Part shown: piece by piece, positions 26,463 through 35,246 of the stretch
Layout of the letters: each line of letters starts with the position of its first letter
Position numbering within the stretch: position 1 is the stretch's first letter
Source of the DNA: JBFXJF01 sp050175155
GTDB taxonomy: Bacteria > Bacillota > Bacilli > Tepidibacillales > Tepidibacillaceae
Reading direction: 5' to 3'
Assembly (NCBI GenBank): GCA_050175155.1
Contig: JBFXJF010000008.1
Span: 1-64,000, forward strand
DNA length: 64,000 nt
Translations under genes and position numbers: made by a program
The notes under the pieces: model-generated
The model's database searches: none
What the model was told of the DNA's origin: nothing
The model's input: only the letters and a program-made list of their open reading frames with translations

Positions 26463-27350
26463 ATGATGGTTGAGATAGGAACTGCTCGTGTAAAACGTGG
26501 CATGGCAGAGATGCAAAAAGGCGGAGTAATAATGGATGTTATTAATGCTGAGCAAGCAAAAATTGCAGAGGCAGCTGGGGCGGTTGCAGTAATGGCACTA
26601 GAAAGAGTTCCAGCAGATATTAGGGCCGCTGGGGGAGTTGCTCGCATGGCAGATCCTAAAATAATAGAAGAGGTTATGAATTCTGTAACTATTCCAGTAA
26701 TGGCAAAAGCTAGAATTGGACATTTTGTTGAAGCTAGAATTCTAGAGTCTATGGGCGTAGATTACATTGATGAAAGTGAAGTACTAACACCTGCCGATGA
26801 AGAGTACCATATTGATAAAAATCAATTTACAGTTCCTTTTGTTAATGGTGCAAAAGACCTGGGCGAAGCTTTACGCCGAATTGGAGAAGGTACTTCTATG
26901 TTACGTACGAAAGGTGAACCTGGTACTGGTAATATAGTTGAAGCTGTAAGACATATGCGAATGATGATGAGTCAAATTCGCAAAGTTAGAGGTATGTCAA
27001 AAGATGAGTTAATGACCGAAGCAAAAAACCTTGGGGCACCATACAACTTACTTCTATACGTTCATGAACATGGTAAATTACCAGTAGTTAATTTTGCAGC
27101 TGGTGGTATTTCAACACCTGCGGATGCTGCATTGATGATGCAATTAGGTTCAGAAGGAGTATTTGTAGGTTCAGGTATTTTTAAGTCAGAAAATCCTGAA
27201 AAGTTTGCAAGGGCAATTGTAGAAGCAACAACACACTTTGATGATTATGAATTAATGGCTAGCATCTCGAAAGGGTTAGGTAATCCTATGAAGGGTGTAG
27301 ATATTTCTTCATTAACACAAAAAGATAGAATGGCAGATAGAGGTTGGTAG
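26463..27350 (+). CDS. pdxS: Pyridoxal 5'-phosphate synthase subunit PdxS
   Basis: The 295-residue TIM-barrel protein has the lysines and motifs of PdxS: VMALERVPADIRAAGGVARM, ARIGHFVEA, and the C-terminal region LAKGL-like SKGLGNPMKG. With PdxT it makes PLP from ribose 5-phosphate, glyceraldehyde 3-phosphate and ammonia. Two adjacent ATGs (26463, 26466) are possible starts. pdxT begins 7 bases after its stop. Confidence 0.98.
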   Translation: MMVEIGTARVKRGMAEMQKGGVIMDVINAEQAKIAEAAGAVAVMALERVPADIRAAGGVARMADPKIIEEVMNSVTIPVMAKARIGHFVEARILESMGVDYIDESEVLTPADEEYHIDKNQFTVPFVNGAKDLGEALRRIGEGTSMLRTKGEPGTGNIVEAVRHMRMMMSQIRKVRGMSKDELMTEAKNLGAPYNLLLYVHEHGKLPVVNFAAGGISTPADAALMMQLGSEGVFVGSGIFKSENPEKFARAIVEATTHFDDYELMASISKGLGNPMKGVDISSLTQKDRMADRGW

Positions 27351-27356
27351 TATAAA

Positions 27357-27941
27357 ATGAAAATAGGAGTACTTGCTTTACAAGGTGCAGTACAAGAGCA
27401 CTTGAAAATAATAGAAAAATTAGGGCATGAGGCTATAGCAGTAAAGAAAGTTAATCAGTTAGATGATTTAAATGGACTTATTATTCCCGGTGGTGAAAGC
27501 ACAGTAATTGGAAAATTATTAAGGAAATACGGATTCGACAATGCTATTAAGGATTTTAGCGAACAACAAAAACCTATATTTGGTACTTGTGCAGGATTAA
27601 TTCTCTTAGCAAAAGAAATAAATGGTTTCGACGTTAAATACCTTGGCTTAATGGATATAAAAGCTGAGAGAAATGCGTTTGGTAGACAAAAAGAAAGTTT
27701 TGAAGTGGATTTAGAAGTAAAGGGTATAGCGTCTAGTTTTAAAGCCGTATTTATAAGGGCGCCTTATATAATTGAAGTATCAAAAAATGTTGAAATTTTA
27801 GCAAAATTTGATAATAAAATTGTAGCAGCAAGGCAGGGGCACTTATTATGTTCGGCCTATCATCCAGAATTAACAGAAGATATAAGAATGCATGAATATT
27901 TTTTAAGAATGGCTGAGGAATATTCGGATATTAAGTGCTAA
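27357..27941 (+). CDS. pdxT: Pyridoxal 5'-phosphate synthase glutaminase subunit PdxT
   Basis: The 194-residue class I glutaminase has the GGESTVIGKL motif, the nucleophile Cys in FGTCAGLILLA and the His-x-Glu of the triad in SAYHPELTED. It releases ammonia from glutamine and channels it into PdxS. It forms a two-gene operon with pdxS. The serS leader starts just downstream. Confidence 0.97.
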   Translation: MKIGVLALQGAVQEHLKIIEKLGHEAIAVKKVNQLDDLNGLIIPGGESTVIGKLLRKYGFDNAIKDFSEQQKPIFGTCAGLILLAKEINGFDVKYLGLMDIKAERNAFGRQKESFEVDLEVKGIASSFKAVFIRAPYIIEVSKNVEILAKFDNKIVAARQGHLLCSAYHPELTEDIRMHEYFLRMAEEYSDIKC

Positions 27942-27960
27942 AAAAATAATATAAATATAA

Positions 27961-28072
27961 AGCAATGAGGGTAAATAGTTTTTTGCATTTAATTGAAAAG
28001 AGAGTCGGTGTAAGGTGTGAACCGAACAATAAGCACCGTCCCTTTCTCAAGGGATGAGTGTTTTTATTTTGG
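27961..28072 (+). promoter_or_regulatory. Short T-box-like leader upstream of serS
   Basis: The segment AGAGAGTCGGTG...GGTGTGAACCGA (about 28000-28024) matches the distal part of T-box stem I (AGAGAG, then GGTGNRA, flanked by a CGG/CCG stem). Serine codons AGC (28032-28034) and TCC (28039-28041) follow and could be the specifier. A terminator-like hairpin follows at 28031-28070. The usual GGTGGTACCGCG antiterminator element is absent. The leader is only about 110 bases, so it is either a minimal or a decayed T-box. Confidence 0.5.
28031..28070 (+). terminator. Terminator-like hairpin in the serS leader
   Basis: AAGCAC (28031-28036) pairs with GTGTTT (28058-28063) and TCCCTT (28039-28044) with AAGGGA (28049-28054); TTATTTT follows. 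It overlaps the candidate specifier codons of the T-box-like leader. Confidence 0.65.
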
Positions 28073-28098
28073 ATTATAATTTAAGGGAGTGAATTGAA

Positions 28099-29379
28099 AT
28101 GTTAGATATTAAAATTTTGCGAAACAATCTTGACATGGTAAAAAAAGCTCTTGAACACCGAAATGAGAAAATTAACGAGATCGACACTTTTACAGACTTA
28201 GATATTAAAAGAAGGGAATTGTTAAAAGAAGTCGAACAGTTAAAAAATCAAAGGAATAATGTTTCTAATGAAGTAGCTGAACTAAAAAAAACAGGTAAGA
28301 ATGCAGAAGATTTGATAAAGGAAATGAGAGAAGTTGGCGACAAGATTAAGGAATTTGATGATAATATTAGGGAACTAGATAGTCAATTAAATGACCTTAT
28401 GTTAAGGATTCCTAATATTCCTCATGAAAGTGTGCCGGTAGGAATATCAGAAAATGATAATATTATTATTCGTTCTATGGGAATTAAGCCTAATTTTGAG
28501 TTTAAACCAAAACCTCACTTTGAAATTGCAGAAAATTTAGGTATACTTGACTTTGAAAGTGCGACGAAAGTGGCTGGTTCTAGATTTGTTTTCTACAAAG
28601 GCATAGGTGCAAGATTAGAAAGGGCACTAATAAATTTTATGTTAGATTTGCATGTAGAAAAGCATGGTTATGAAGAAATATTACCACCTTTTATTGTAAA
28701 TAGATCTAGCATGATAGGAACAGGGCAACTTCCCAAGTTCGAAGAAGATGCTTTTAAAATTCAAGGAATGGATCTATTTCTTATACCAACAGCAGAAGTT
28801 CCTGTTACAAATATTCATCGCGATGAGATTTTGGATGTTAAAGATTTGCCAAAATGTTATGCAGCGTTTAGTGCTTGTTTTAGATCTGAAGCTGGATCTG
28901 CTGGTAGAGATACTAGGGGGTTAATTAGGCAGCATCAATTTAATAAAGTGGAGCTCGTTAAATTTGTTAAACCAGAGGATTCATATAAAGAATTGGAAAA
29001 ATTAAGAGAAGATGCTGAAAGAGTATTACAATTACTCAACTTGCCTTATCAAGTTCTTAATATGTGTACAGCAGATTTGGGCTTTACAGCCGCTAAAAAA
29101 TATGACTTAGAGGTGTGGTTGCCTAGTTTTGATAATTATAGAGAAATATCATCAATAAGCAACTTTGAGTCTTTTCAAGCAATGCGTGCCAATATAAAAT
29201 TTAGAAGAGGGAAGAATGAAAGACCCGAATATGTCCATACGTTAAATGGTTCCGGTCTTGCGGTAGGTAGAACAGTTGCAGCTATTATAGAGAACTATCA
29301 ACAGAAAGATGGAAGTGTAATAATACCTGAAGCATTAAAAGAATATATGCATGGAATTGAGGTAATTACTAAAAAATAA
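28099..29379 (+). CDS. serS: Seryl-tRNA synthetase
   Basis: The 426-residue class II synthetase has an N-terminal antiparallel coiled coil (about residues 25-105, Lys/Glu rich) that contacts the long variable arm of tRNA-Ser. The catalytic core carries motif 2 (CFRSEAGSAGRDTRG) and motif 3 (NGSGLAVGRTVAAIIEN). It charges tRNA-Ser. It lies after pdxT with a T-box-like leader and is followed by a tRNA-Ser gene, as in B. subtilis. Confidence 0.98.
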   Translation: MLDIKILRNNLDMVKKALEHRNEKINEIDTFTDLDIKRRELLKEVEQLKNQRNNVSNEVAELKKTGKNAEDLIKEMREVGDKIKEFDDNIRELDSQLNDLMLRIPNIPHESVPVGISENDNIIIRSMGIKPNFEFKPKPHFEIAENLGILDFESATKVAGSRFVFYKGIGARLERALINFMLDLHVEKHGYEEILPPFIVNRSSMIGTGQLPKFEEDAFKIQGMDLFLIPTAEVPVTNIHRDEILDVKDLPKCYAAFSACFRSEAGSAGRDTRGLIRQHQFNKVELVKFVKPEDSYKELEKLREDAERVLQLLNLPYQVLNMCTADLGFTAAKKYDLEVWLPSFDNYREISSISNFESFQAMRANIKFRRGKNERPEYVHTLNGSGLAVGRTVAAIIENYQQKDGSVIIPEALKEYMHGIEVITKK

Positions 29380-29534
29380 TTAAACAGACTTTAAGCATGT
29401 AATTAAGTTTACAGACTGTTAATTTGATATATATACAATTTATTCCAATAGAGATATTCTGATAGAAATAAAAAATAAAACTTGAATATATGTGTATATA
29501 TGTGTTAATATATCTTTTGTTGACAATTAAATAT

Positions 29535-29629
<95 letters not shown>

Positions 29630-29635
29630 AATTAT

Positions 29636-29655
29636 AGCCTTTTTGGCTTTTTTTT
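29636..29655 (+). terminator. Small terminator after tRNA-Ser(UGA)
   Basis: AGCC-TTTTT-GGCT followed by seven Ts, 10 bases after the tRNA. The stem is only 4 bp. Confidence 0.5.
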
Positions 29656-29672
29656 ATATATTAATCAGTTAT

Positions 29673-29749
29673 GTGCCCGTAGCTCAGTTGGATAGAGCAC
29701 AAGTTTCCTAAACTTGGGGTCACAGGTTCAATTCCTGTCGGGCACACCA
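29673..29749 (+). tRNA. tRNA-Arg (anticodon CCU)
   Basis: Acceptor GTGCCCG pairs with CGGGCAC, discriminator A and encoded CCA follow. The anticodon stem CAAGT/ACTTG frames the loop TTCCTAA, giving CCU, which reads AGG. The T arm is ACAGG-TTCAATT-CCTGT. Confidence 0.96.
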
Positions 29750-30012
29750 TATAAGTTTTATAGTAGCAGAGGATATGAGAATTTATTCATTGTTTTTTTT
29801 TGCACAAATCTAATTGGCATAATTATGTAATTATTATAATTTAGTACAAATGTAAAAAAAGTGCAACCTTAGAGGTTGCACCGAAAAAAAGATGGAGTAT
29901 ATGAAAGAATATTACTCAATAAATATTATACTTTAAAATCATATTAACACATTGTGAATAAATGAACAATCTTTTTTTTAATTTAAATACTGTTTTGGAA
30001 GGTAGCTAACTA
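29750..30012. other. Spacer between tRNA-Arg and tadA
   Basis: The 263-base gap holds no supported gene. The one clear structure is a hairpin at 29861-29881 whose T tract lies on the minus strand. Confidence 0.5.
29854..29881 (-). terminator. Minus-strand terminator with no obvious gene
   Basis: A perfect 8-bp stem GTGCAACC / GGTTGCAC with a 5-base loop. On the minus strand it is followed by seven Ts (29854-29860). No minus-strand gene lies upstream of it (higher coordinates), so it may end an antisense or small RNA. Confidence 0.6.
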
Positions 30013-30510
30013 ATGAATAAAGATTTCTGTAGTTTGGAACATAATAAGTTCATGGAACAGGCTATAATTGAAGCTAAAAAAGCTGAACAATTAAACGAAG
30101 TGCCTATTGGAGCAGTAATTGTAAAGGACGGTCTTATAATAGCGCGTGCTCATAATTTAAGAGAGAAATTGAAGGATCCTATTGCACATGCGGAAATACT
30201 AGCATTACAACAAGCGAGCCAAGTGGTAAAAAGCTGGCGATTAGAAGGATGCACATTATATGTAACATTAGAACCTTGTCAGATGTGTGCTGGCTCTTTA
30301 ATTCAAGCTAGAATAGACGAGGTTGTATATGGGGCAAGTGATCCTAAAGCAGGTTGTGCAGGAACGTTGCTAAACTTATTACAAGATGATCGCTTTAATC
30401 ATCAAGTAAAAATAACAAAGGGAATCTTAGAAGAAGAGTGTTCAAAGTTATTAAGAGATTTCTTTTTGAAATTAAGGGTAAAAAGTAATATAAAAAATAT
30501 AAATATTTAA
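30013..30510 (+). CDS. tadA: tRNA-specific adenosine-34 deaminase
   Basis: The 165-residue cytidine/adenosine deaminase-fold protein has the zinc motifs HAE (DPIAHAEILAL) and PCxxC (LEPCQMCAGSLI). It converts A34 to inosine in tRNA-Arg(ACG). TadA of this length is typical of Firmicutes. In B. subtilis it lies just before the SRP RNA; here ktrB, uppP and a tRNA separate the two. Confidence 0.96.
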   Translation: MNKDFCSLEHNKFMEQAIIEAKKAEQLNEVPIGAVIVKDGLIIARAHNLREKLKDPIAHAEILALQQASQVVKSWRLEGCTLYVTLEPCQMCAGSLIQARIDEVVYGASDPKAGCAGTLLNLLQDDRFNHQVKITKGILEEECSKLLRDFFLKLRVKSNIKNINI

Positions 30511-30525
30511 TTTTCAAGAATTATG

Positions 30526-30543
30526 TTACAATATGCATTGTAA
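30526..30543. repeat. Inverted repeat upstream of the potassium transporter gene
   Basis: TTACAAT (30526-30532) and ATTGTAA (30537-30543) flank 4 bases, about 55 bases before the ktrB start. It could be an operator; TTACAAT may also act as a -10 element (TACAAT). Confidence 0.35.
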
Positions 30544-30596
30544 TTTTTACTTTTTGTAATTTGTGTATTAAGGGTTACAAAAGAGGGGCGTAAACT

Positions 30597-31958
30597 ATGA
30601 GTGAAAGAGTTACAGGAAAAAAAAATCTTTCGGCAGTAAAAATTATAGGTATATTTTATGTTGGTACTATATTATTAGGTGCTATCTTACTATGGTTGCC
30701 TATTTTTCATAAAAGTGGAGTTTCAATATCTTTAGTTGATGCATTATTTACATCAGCAAGCGCAGTAAGTGTTACTGGTTTGACAGTTGTAAATACGGCA
30801 GATACTTTTAATGTAGCAGGAAAGATAGTCCTATTAATATTTATCCAGTTTGGTGGAATTGGAATAATGACTTTAGGAACTTTTATATGGGTTGTGATGG
30901 GAAGGAAGATTGGATTAAAAGATAGGCAATTAATTATGATTGATCAAAATAGATCGGATTTTTCTGGATTAGTAGTATTGATGAAGAAAGTTTTGGCAAT
31001 GGCGTTTGCATTAGAAGTTCTTGGTGGATTAATCTTAGGAACTTATTTTTTGAAGTATTATCCAAATTGGTATGAGGCATATTTTTATGGAGCATTTCAT
31101 TCTATTTCTGGTTTCACAAATGCAGGTTTTGATATATTTGGCAATGATTCACTAGTCAGATATGCAGGAGATTATTTTGTTCAAAGTATAACAATGATAT
31201 TACTTATCTTTGGTTCAATAGGATTTACTGTTTTATTGGAAGTGAGAAATTATATTTCAATGAGACATAATAAAAAGAATTTTCGGTTTTCCTTATATAC
31301 AAAATTAACAACGGTAACATTTTTTACGCTATTATTAATTGGCGCGGTTTTGATATTATTATTTGAAAACAACGCTGCTTTTGCTGGTATGTCTTGGCAT
31401 GAAAAGCTATTTTATTCATTATTTAATTCTGTAACGGCTAGAAATGGTGGTTTTTCAACAATTGATATATCTATTTTTAATACTCATACTTTGTTTTTAA
31501 TCTCAATTTTGATGGTTATAGGTGCTAGTCCATCAAGCTGTGGCGGTGGAATAAGAACAACTACTTTTGCTGTTTTAGTATTGGCAATGATTTCTTTTGC
31601 AAGAGGTAAAAAAGAGGTAATAGTTTTTAATCGAAGATTAGATGATGGGGATATCCTTAAAAGTTTTGTTGTATTTTCAACAGCAGCTATTTTATTGGGT
31701 ACGAGCATAATTTTACTTGGCATATTTGAAGGAGATAGATTCTCACTAATGCAAATAATTTTTGAGGTTTCATCGGCTTTTGGAACAACTGGATTATCAA
31801 TGGGTATAACTGCTGATTTATCAGATCCCAGTAAAATATTAGTTACAATTTTGATGTTTATAGGTAGAATTGGTATATTATCTTTGTTATTTTTGTTCAG
31901 AGAAGATAGAAGAGCAGTAAAAATTCATTACCCTACTGAAAAAATTATAATTGGTTAA
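30597..31958 (+). CDS. ktrB: Potassium uptake protein, TrkH/KtrB family
   Basis: The 453-residue membrane protein has about ten membrane-spanning stretches arranged as repeated M1-P-M2 units. The first selectivity-filter region is TSASAVSVTGLTVV; others are SISGFTNAGFDIF, SVTARNGGFSTID and SAFGTTGLSMG. KtrB carries K+ (with Na+) and normally binds a KtrA RCK ring, but no ktrA is nearby. GAGGGG precedes the ATG. The symbol is by family; TrkH versus KtrB is judged from length (KtrB-like). Confidence 0.9.
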   Translation: MSERVTGKKNLSAVKIIGIFYVGTILLGAILLWLPIFHKSGVSISLVDALFTSASAVSVTGLTVVNTADTFNVAGKIVLLIFIQFGGIGIMTLGTFIWVVMGRKIGLKDRQLIMIDQNRSDFSGLVVLMKKVLAMAFALEVLGGLILGTYFLKYYPNWYEAYFYGAFHSISGFTNAGFDIFGNDSLVRYAGDYFVQSITMILLIFGSIGFTVLLEVRNYISMRHNKKNFRFSLYTKLTTVTFFTLLLIGAVLILLFENNAAFAGMSWHEKLFYSLFNSVTARNGGFSTIDISIFNTHTLFLISILMVIGASPSSCGGGIRTTTFAVLVLAMISFARGKKEVIVFNRRLDDGDILKSFVVFSTAAILLGTSIILLGIFEGDRFSLMQIIFEVSSAFGTTGLSMGITADLSDPSKILVTILMFIGRIGILSLLFLFREDRRAVKIHYPTEKIIIG

Positions 31959-32041
31959 TAAATCATAATCTTGTCCTTATTAGAATAAAATTTACTATTA
32001 GTTTGCAGAAATGAATTTATAGTAAATTTTGGGGGATTAAG

Positions 32042-32833
32042 ATGGAGGAATTTTTAAAAACAATTATTTTAGGTACGCTTCAAGGATTGACGGAATTTTT
32101 GCCAATAAGCTCAACGGGGCATTTAGTAATAGGAAGAAAATTATTTGGATTGTCTGAAGCTGGTTTATTTTTAGATACAATGCTGCATTTCGGAACATTT
32201 ATTTCGGTTATAATAGTTTTTTGGGATAAAATTATTCAAATAATTAAAAAACCTAATAGTAAGTTGTTAAAATTATTAGTTATTGGAACTATACCCACTG
32301 CTTTGATTGGATTAATTTTTCAAGATTTATTTGAAGAAATTTCAAAAACGGGTGTTACGATAGGTTGGGAGTTCTTGATAACTGGGTTAATTTTATGGTT
32401 TGCTGATAATAGAAAAAATTTAGGAAGCAAGGGTATCGAGCAAATAAAATACAAGGATGCACTTATAATTGGAGCATTACAGGGAGCAGCGATAATGCCA
32501 GCTATTTCTAGATCAGGTCTCACAATAGCCGGCGCTCTGTTTATGGGTGTAAAAAGGGAGGATGCCGCGACCTTTTCTTTCTTAATATCTTTACCTGCAA
32601 TACTAGGCGCGGTTATATTGCAAAGCTTTAAGATGTATACAAATGAAATAGCTGTTAATAATGTTGAGCTTATACCAATATTAGCGGGAACAATAGTAGC
32701 TGCTATATCTGGTTATATTGCAATTAAATGGATGCTTAAAATTTTAATAAATGGTTCACTAAAAATATTTTCTATATACGTATGGATTCTAGGTATTACA
32801 ATATTAATATTTCAGTTTTTAGGAAAATGGTAA
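32042..32833 (+). CDS. uppP: Undecaprenyl-diphosphatase UppP (BacA)
   Basis: The 263-residue multi-spanning membrane protein has the two active-site motifs TLQGLTEFLPISSTGHL near the N-terminus and PAISRSGLTIAGALFMG in the middle. It recycles the undecaprenyl carrier for cell-wall synthesis, and overexpression gives bacitracin resistance in other species. The length is typical. It is inserted here between tadA and SRP RNA, not the B. subtilis position. Confidence 0.96.
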   Translation: MEEFLKTIILGTLQGLTEFLPISSTGHLVIGRKLFGLSEAGLFLDTMLHFGTFISVIIVFWDKIIQIIKKPNSKLLKLLVIGTIPTALIGLIFQDLFEEISKTGVTIGWEFLITGLILWFADNRKNLGSKGIEQIKYKDALIIGALQGAAIMPAISRSGLTIAGALFMGVKREDAATFSFLISLPAILGAVILQSFKMYTNEIAVNNVELIPILAGTIVAAISGYIAIKWMLKILINGSLKIFSIYVWILGITILIFQFLGKW

Positions 32834-32853
32834 AACATAGATTTATCTAATAT

Positions 32854-32945
32854 GGAGAAGTGTCCGAGCGGCTTAAGGTGACGGTCTCGAAAATCGTTGT
32901 ACGGTTTATTCCGTACCGTGGGTTCAAATCCCACCTTCTCCTCCA
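32854..32945 (+). tRNA. tRNA-Ser (anticodon CGA)
   Basis: Acceptor GGAGAAG pairs with CTTCTCC (32935-32941), then discriminator T and CCA. The anticodon loop CTCGAAA gives CGA, reading UCG. A long variable arm (TGTACGG...CCGTACC) is present, as expected for serine. Confidence 0.96.
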
Positions 32946-33002
32946 CAAGTTATTTTATATAATATAGGGAAAGACGAATTGCATTTATACATGTTTATCC
33001 AC

Positions 33003-33031
33003 TTGTTTGTGGTTGTAACAAAATGTATAAT
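33003..33031 (+). promoter_or_regulatory. Sigma-A promoter of the SRP RNA
   Basis: TTGTTT (33003-33008), 17-base spacer, TATAAT (33026-33031). Transcription would begin near 33038, giving a precursor trimmed to about 33066. Confidence 0.6.
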
Positions 33032-33065
33032 ATTTATTGAGTCTTTTTTATTATTAATAAAGTTT

Positions 33066-33332
33066 GTCGTGCTAGATGGGGAGGCAGCGGTGCCCTGTAA
33101 CCTGCAATCCGCTATAGCGGGGTTGAATTCCTATTAGCGGTCACTTTCATGTAAGGTCTGGTTTTTGCAAGTAGTGTTGACGATTTAGTCCCATACAATG
33201 AGAGTCTATGAAACCCGTCAGGTTCGGAAGAAAGCAGCGGTAAGTGGAATTTTTCATGTGTTGTGGGGTAGCTTGATTCGAGCTAACTACAAGGATTCGC
33301 TTATATGTTATGGTCAATAATAGGTGCACGAC
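33066..33332 (+). ncRNA. scr: Signal recognition particle RNA (large, Bacillus-type scRNA with Alu domain)
   Basis: The 5' and 3' ends pair (GTCGTGC with GCACGAC). The Alu domain appears near the start (GGGGAGGCAGCGGTGCCCTG). The conserved S-domain core reads GTCAGGTTCGGAAGAAAGCA, containing the GGAA tetraloop and the Ffh-binding internal loop. Length about 267 bases fits the long SRP RNA of spore-forming Firmicutes. It guides membrane and secreted proteins with Ffh. Its place before dnaX is as in B. subtilis. Confidence 0.95.
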
Positions 33333-33353
33333 TTAATTAAATATAAATTTCTT

Positions 33354-33473
33354 CAGACTGTATAAAAAGTTCTATTTCTGCGTTACTGCTAAAATCTTCG
33401 GTACTCACTTACGTAAGTAAGTTCCGTTTCTTGATTTAGGCGTGACTTGAACTAGAACATTTTTTATAGTCTG
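33354..33473. repeat. Palindromic element, copy A (120 bp)
   Basis: The ends are inverted repeats: CAGACTGTATAAAAAGTTCT on the left and its near reverse complement on the right (TAGAACATTTTTTATAGTCTG region). The inner part is also an imperfect hairpin centred on ACTTACGTAAGT. Copy B lies at 42647-42765. No coding capacity. It could be a MITE or a bidirectional hairpin element. Confidence 0.85.
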
Positions 33474-33570
33474 TTATTTTATTTTGAAAAGAATAATAAT
33501 AACTTGTATAATGTATAAACAGGGTTATAATAAAAATTCACTTAAATATATTAGTTAGTTGGTGTAGAGG

Positions 33571-35235
33571 ATGGGCTATATAGCGTTATATCGTGCATGG
33601 AGACCGCAAACTTTCAAAGAGGTTATTGGGCAAGGGCACATAACCCAAACATTGCAAAATGCTTTGATAAACAATAGATTTTCTCATGCATATCTTTTTT
33701 GTGGTCCTAGAGGTTCAGGGAAAACAAGTGCTGCTAAAATATTTGCAAAGGCAATTAACTGTAGTTCTATGCAAAATGGGGAACCGTGCAATAAATGTAA
33801 TACATGTATAGGTATTACAAAAGGAATAATTATGGATATAGTTGAAATTGATGCAGCTTCTAATCGGGGGATAGATGAAATAAGGGAGTTGCGTGAGAAT
33901 GTAAAATTTACTCCATCAGAGGTTAAATATAAGGTTTATATTATTGATGAAGTACATATGTTAACGACCGAAGCTTTTAATGCATTATTGAAAACTTTAG
34001 AGGAGCCTCCAGAGCATGTTGTTTTTATACTTGCAACAACAGAGCCTCATAAAATTCCAACTACAATAATTTCAAGGTGTCAAAGGTTTGATTTTAAAAG
34101 AATTCAAACAGACGTTATGGTAGAGCATTTAAATAACATCGCTGTTAGGGAAGGGTTTAGTGTTGAAAGACAAGCTTTGGCACTTATTGCCAAGTACTCT
34201 GAGGGTTCAATGCGGGACGCTGTAAGTCTATTAGATCAAGTATTATCATCATCAGAAAAAGACGTTGGAGTAGAAGATGTATATAATTTAACTGGAAGGG
34301 TATCTAACCAGTCATTTTCATTAATTACAAAATTAATAAGCGAAGGAAATACAGCGCAGGTATTAGATAAGACTACTGAGTTATTATATGAAGGGAAAGA
34401 ACCCCAAAGGATTTTAGAAGATATAATTTATTATTATAGAGACTTGCTATTATATAAATCATCACCAACTTTAGCTGAAATAGAAGAAAAAATTATTTTT
34501 GATAAGGAATTTCCATTAGTTGCTAATTGGTATTCAGAAGAACAACTTTATTTAATCATTGAAACATTGAATAAATATTTAATGGAAACAAAATTTATTA
34601 ATCAAAATAAGATTATTTTGGAGTTAGGATTAATAAAAATTTCAAACCTTTTTTCTGATAAAAGGAGTAGTTCTAATCAAGAAATAGAGAATATAAACAA
34701 AAAACTATTAGATTTGGAAACTAAAGTGGATAATTTATTTAAAGGTAATCCTATAGAAGAAGAAAAAATCAATCAAAATATACAGCATATACTATCAAAT
34801 AATAATATAATAGGACAGTTAAGATTATTAAGAGAAAAGTTTTCAGAGGACAATTATAAAAGAATTTTAGAGGCATGGAATGGTATATTGCAAGTAGTTA
34901 AAAAAAAGAAGATAACTGTCTATGCTTGGTTTGTGGATGGGGAACCAGTTGCTGTGACTGATGATGTTATTGTCCTAGCTTTTAATAATGTAATGCACAG
35001 AGATACTACAAATAAAGAACAGAATATTTTATTAATCGAAGAAATAATCTATGAACAGGTTGGGAAGAAGTATCGTTTATTTAATATTATGGAAAAGGAA
35101 TGGATTGTTTTTTTAGGAAAAGACAATATAATACATGAAGAAACATTAACACTACAAAAAGATGCAAAGTCAGCTGCATTAATTGCCAGAACAACTGAGT
35201 TGTTTGGTGAGGATTTACTAATAATTAAAGACTAG
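33571..35235 (+). CDS. dnaX: DNA polymerase III subunits gamma/tau
   Basis: The 554-residue protein starts MGYIALYRAWRPQTFKEVIG. It has Walker A GPRGSGKTSAAK, the four-Cys zinc module (NCSSMQNGEPCNKCNTC), Walker B with DEVHML and the SRC sensor motif (TIISRCQRFDF). The tau C-terminal part is Lys/Glu rich and coiled-coil-like. It loads the sliding clamp and couples replisome parts. ebfC follows after 11 bases. Confidence 0.97.
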   Translation: MGYIALYRAWRPQTFKEVIGQGHITQTLQNALINNRFSHAYLFCGPRGSGKTSAAKIFAKAINCSSMQNGEPCNKCNTCIGITKGIIMDIVEIDAASNRGIDEIRELRENVKFTPSEVKYKVYIIDEVHMLTTEAFNALLKTLEEPPEHVVFILATTEPHKIPTTIISRCQRFDFKRIQTDVMVEHLNNIAVREGFSVERQALALIAKYSEGSMRDAVSLLDQVLSSSEKDVGVEDVYNLTGRVSNQSFSLITKLISEGNTAQVLDKTTELLYEGKEPQRILEDIIYYYRDLLLYKSSPTLAEIEEKIIFDKEFPLVANWYSEEQLYLIIETLNKYLMETKFINQNKIILELGLIKISNLFSDKRSSSNQEIENINKKLLDLETKVDNLFKGNPIEEEKINQNIQHILSNNNIIGQLRLLREKFSEDNYKRILEAWNGILQVVKKKKITVYAWFVDGEPVAVTDDVIVLAFNNVMHRDTTNKEQNILLIEEIIYEQVGKKYRLFNIMEKEWIVFLGKDNIIHEETLTLQKDAKSAALIARTTELFGEDLLIIKD

Positions 35236-35246
35236 GGGGGTAAAAA

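Noticed and set aside
29382..29427. Possible third copy of the palindromic element after serS (two CAGACT motifs)
   Set aside because: The motifs are in direct rather than inverted order and the TATAAAAAGTTCTA extension is missing; it is at most a weak imperfect hairpin.
29520..29526. TTGACA just before tRNA-Ser(UGA) as a promoter
   Set aside because: It lies only about 10 bases before the mature tRNA, too near for a -35 element of that tRNA.
32995..33003. DnaA-box-like TTATCCACT upstream of the SRP RNA
   Set aside because: A single one-mismatch 9-mer 20 kb from oriC in AT-rich DNA is expected by chance.
33345..33482. Target-site duplication around palindromic element copy A
   Set aside because: The 8-9 bases on the two sides do not match; the same is true for copy B.
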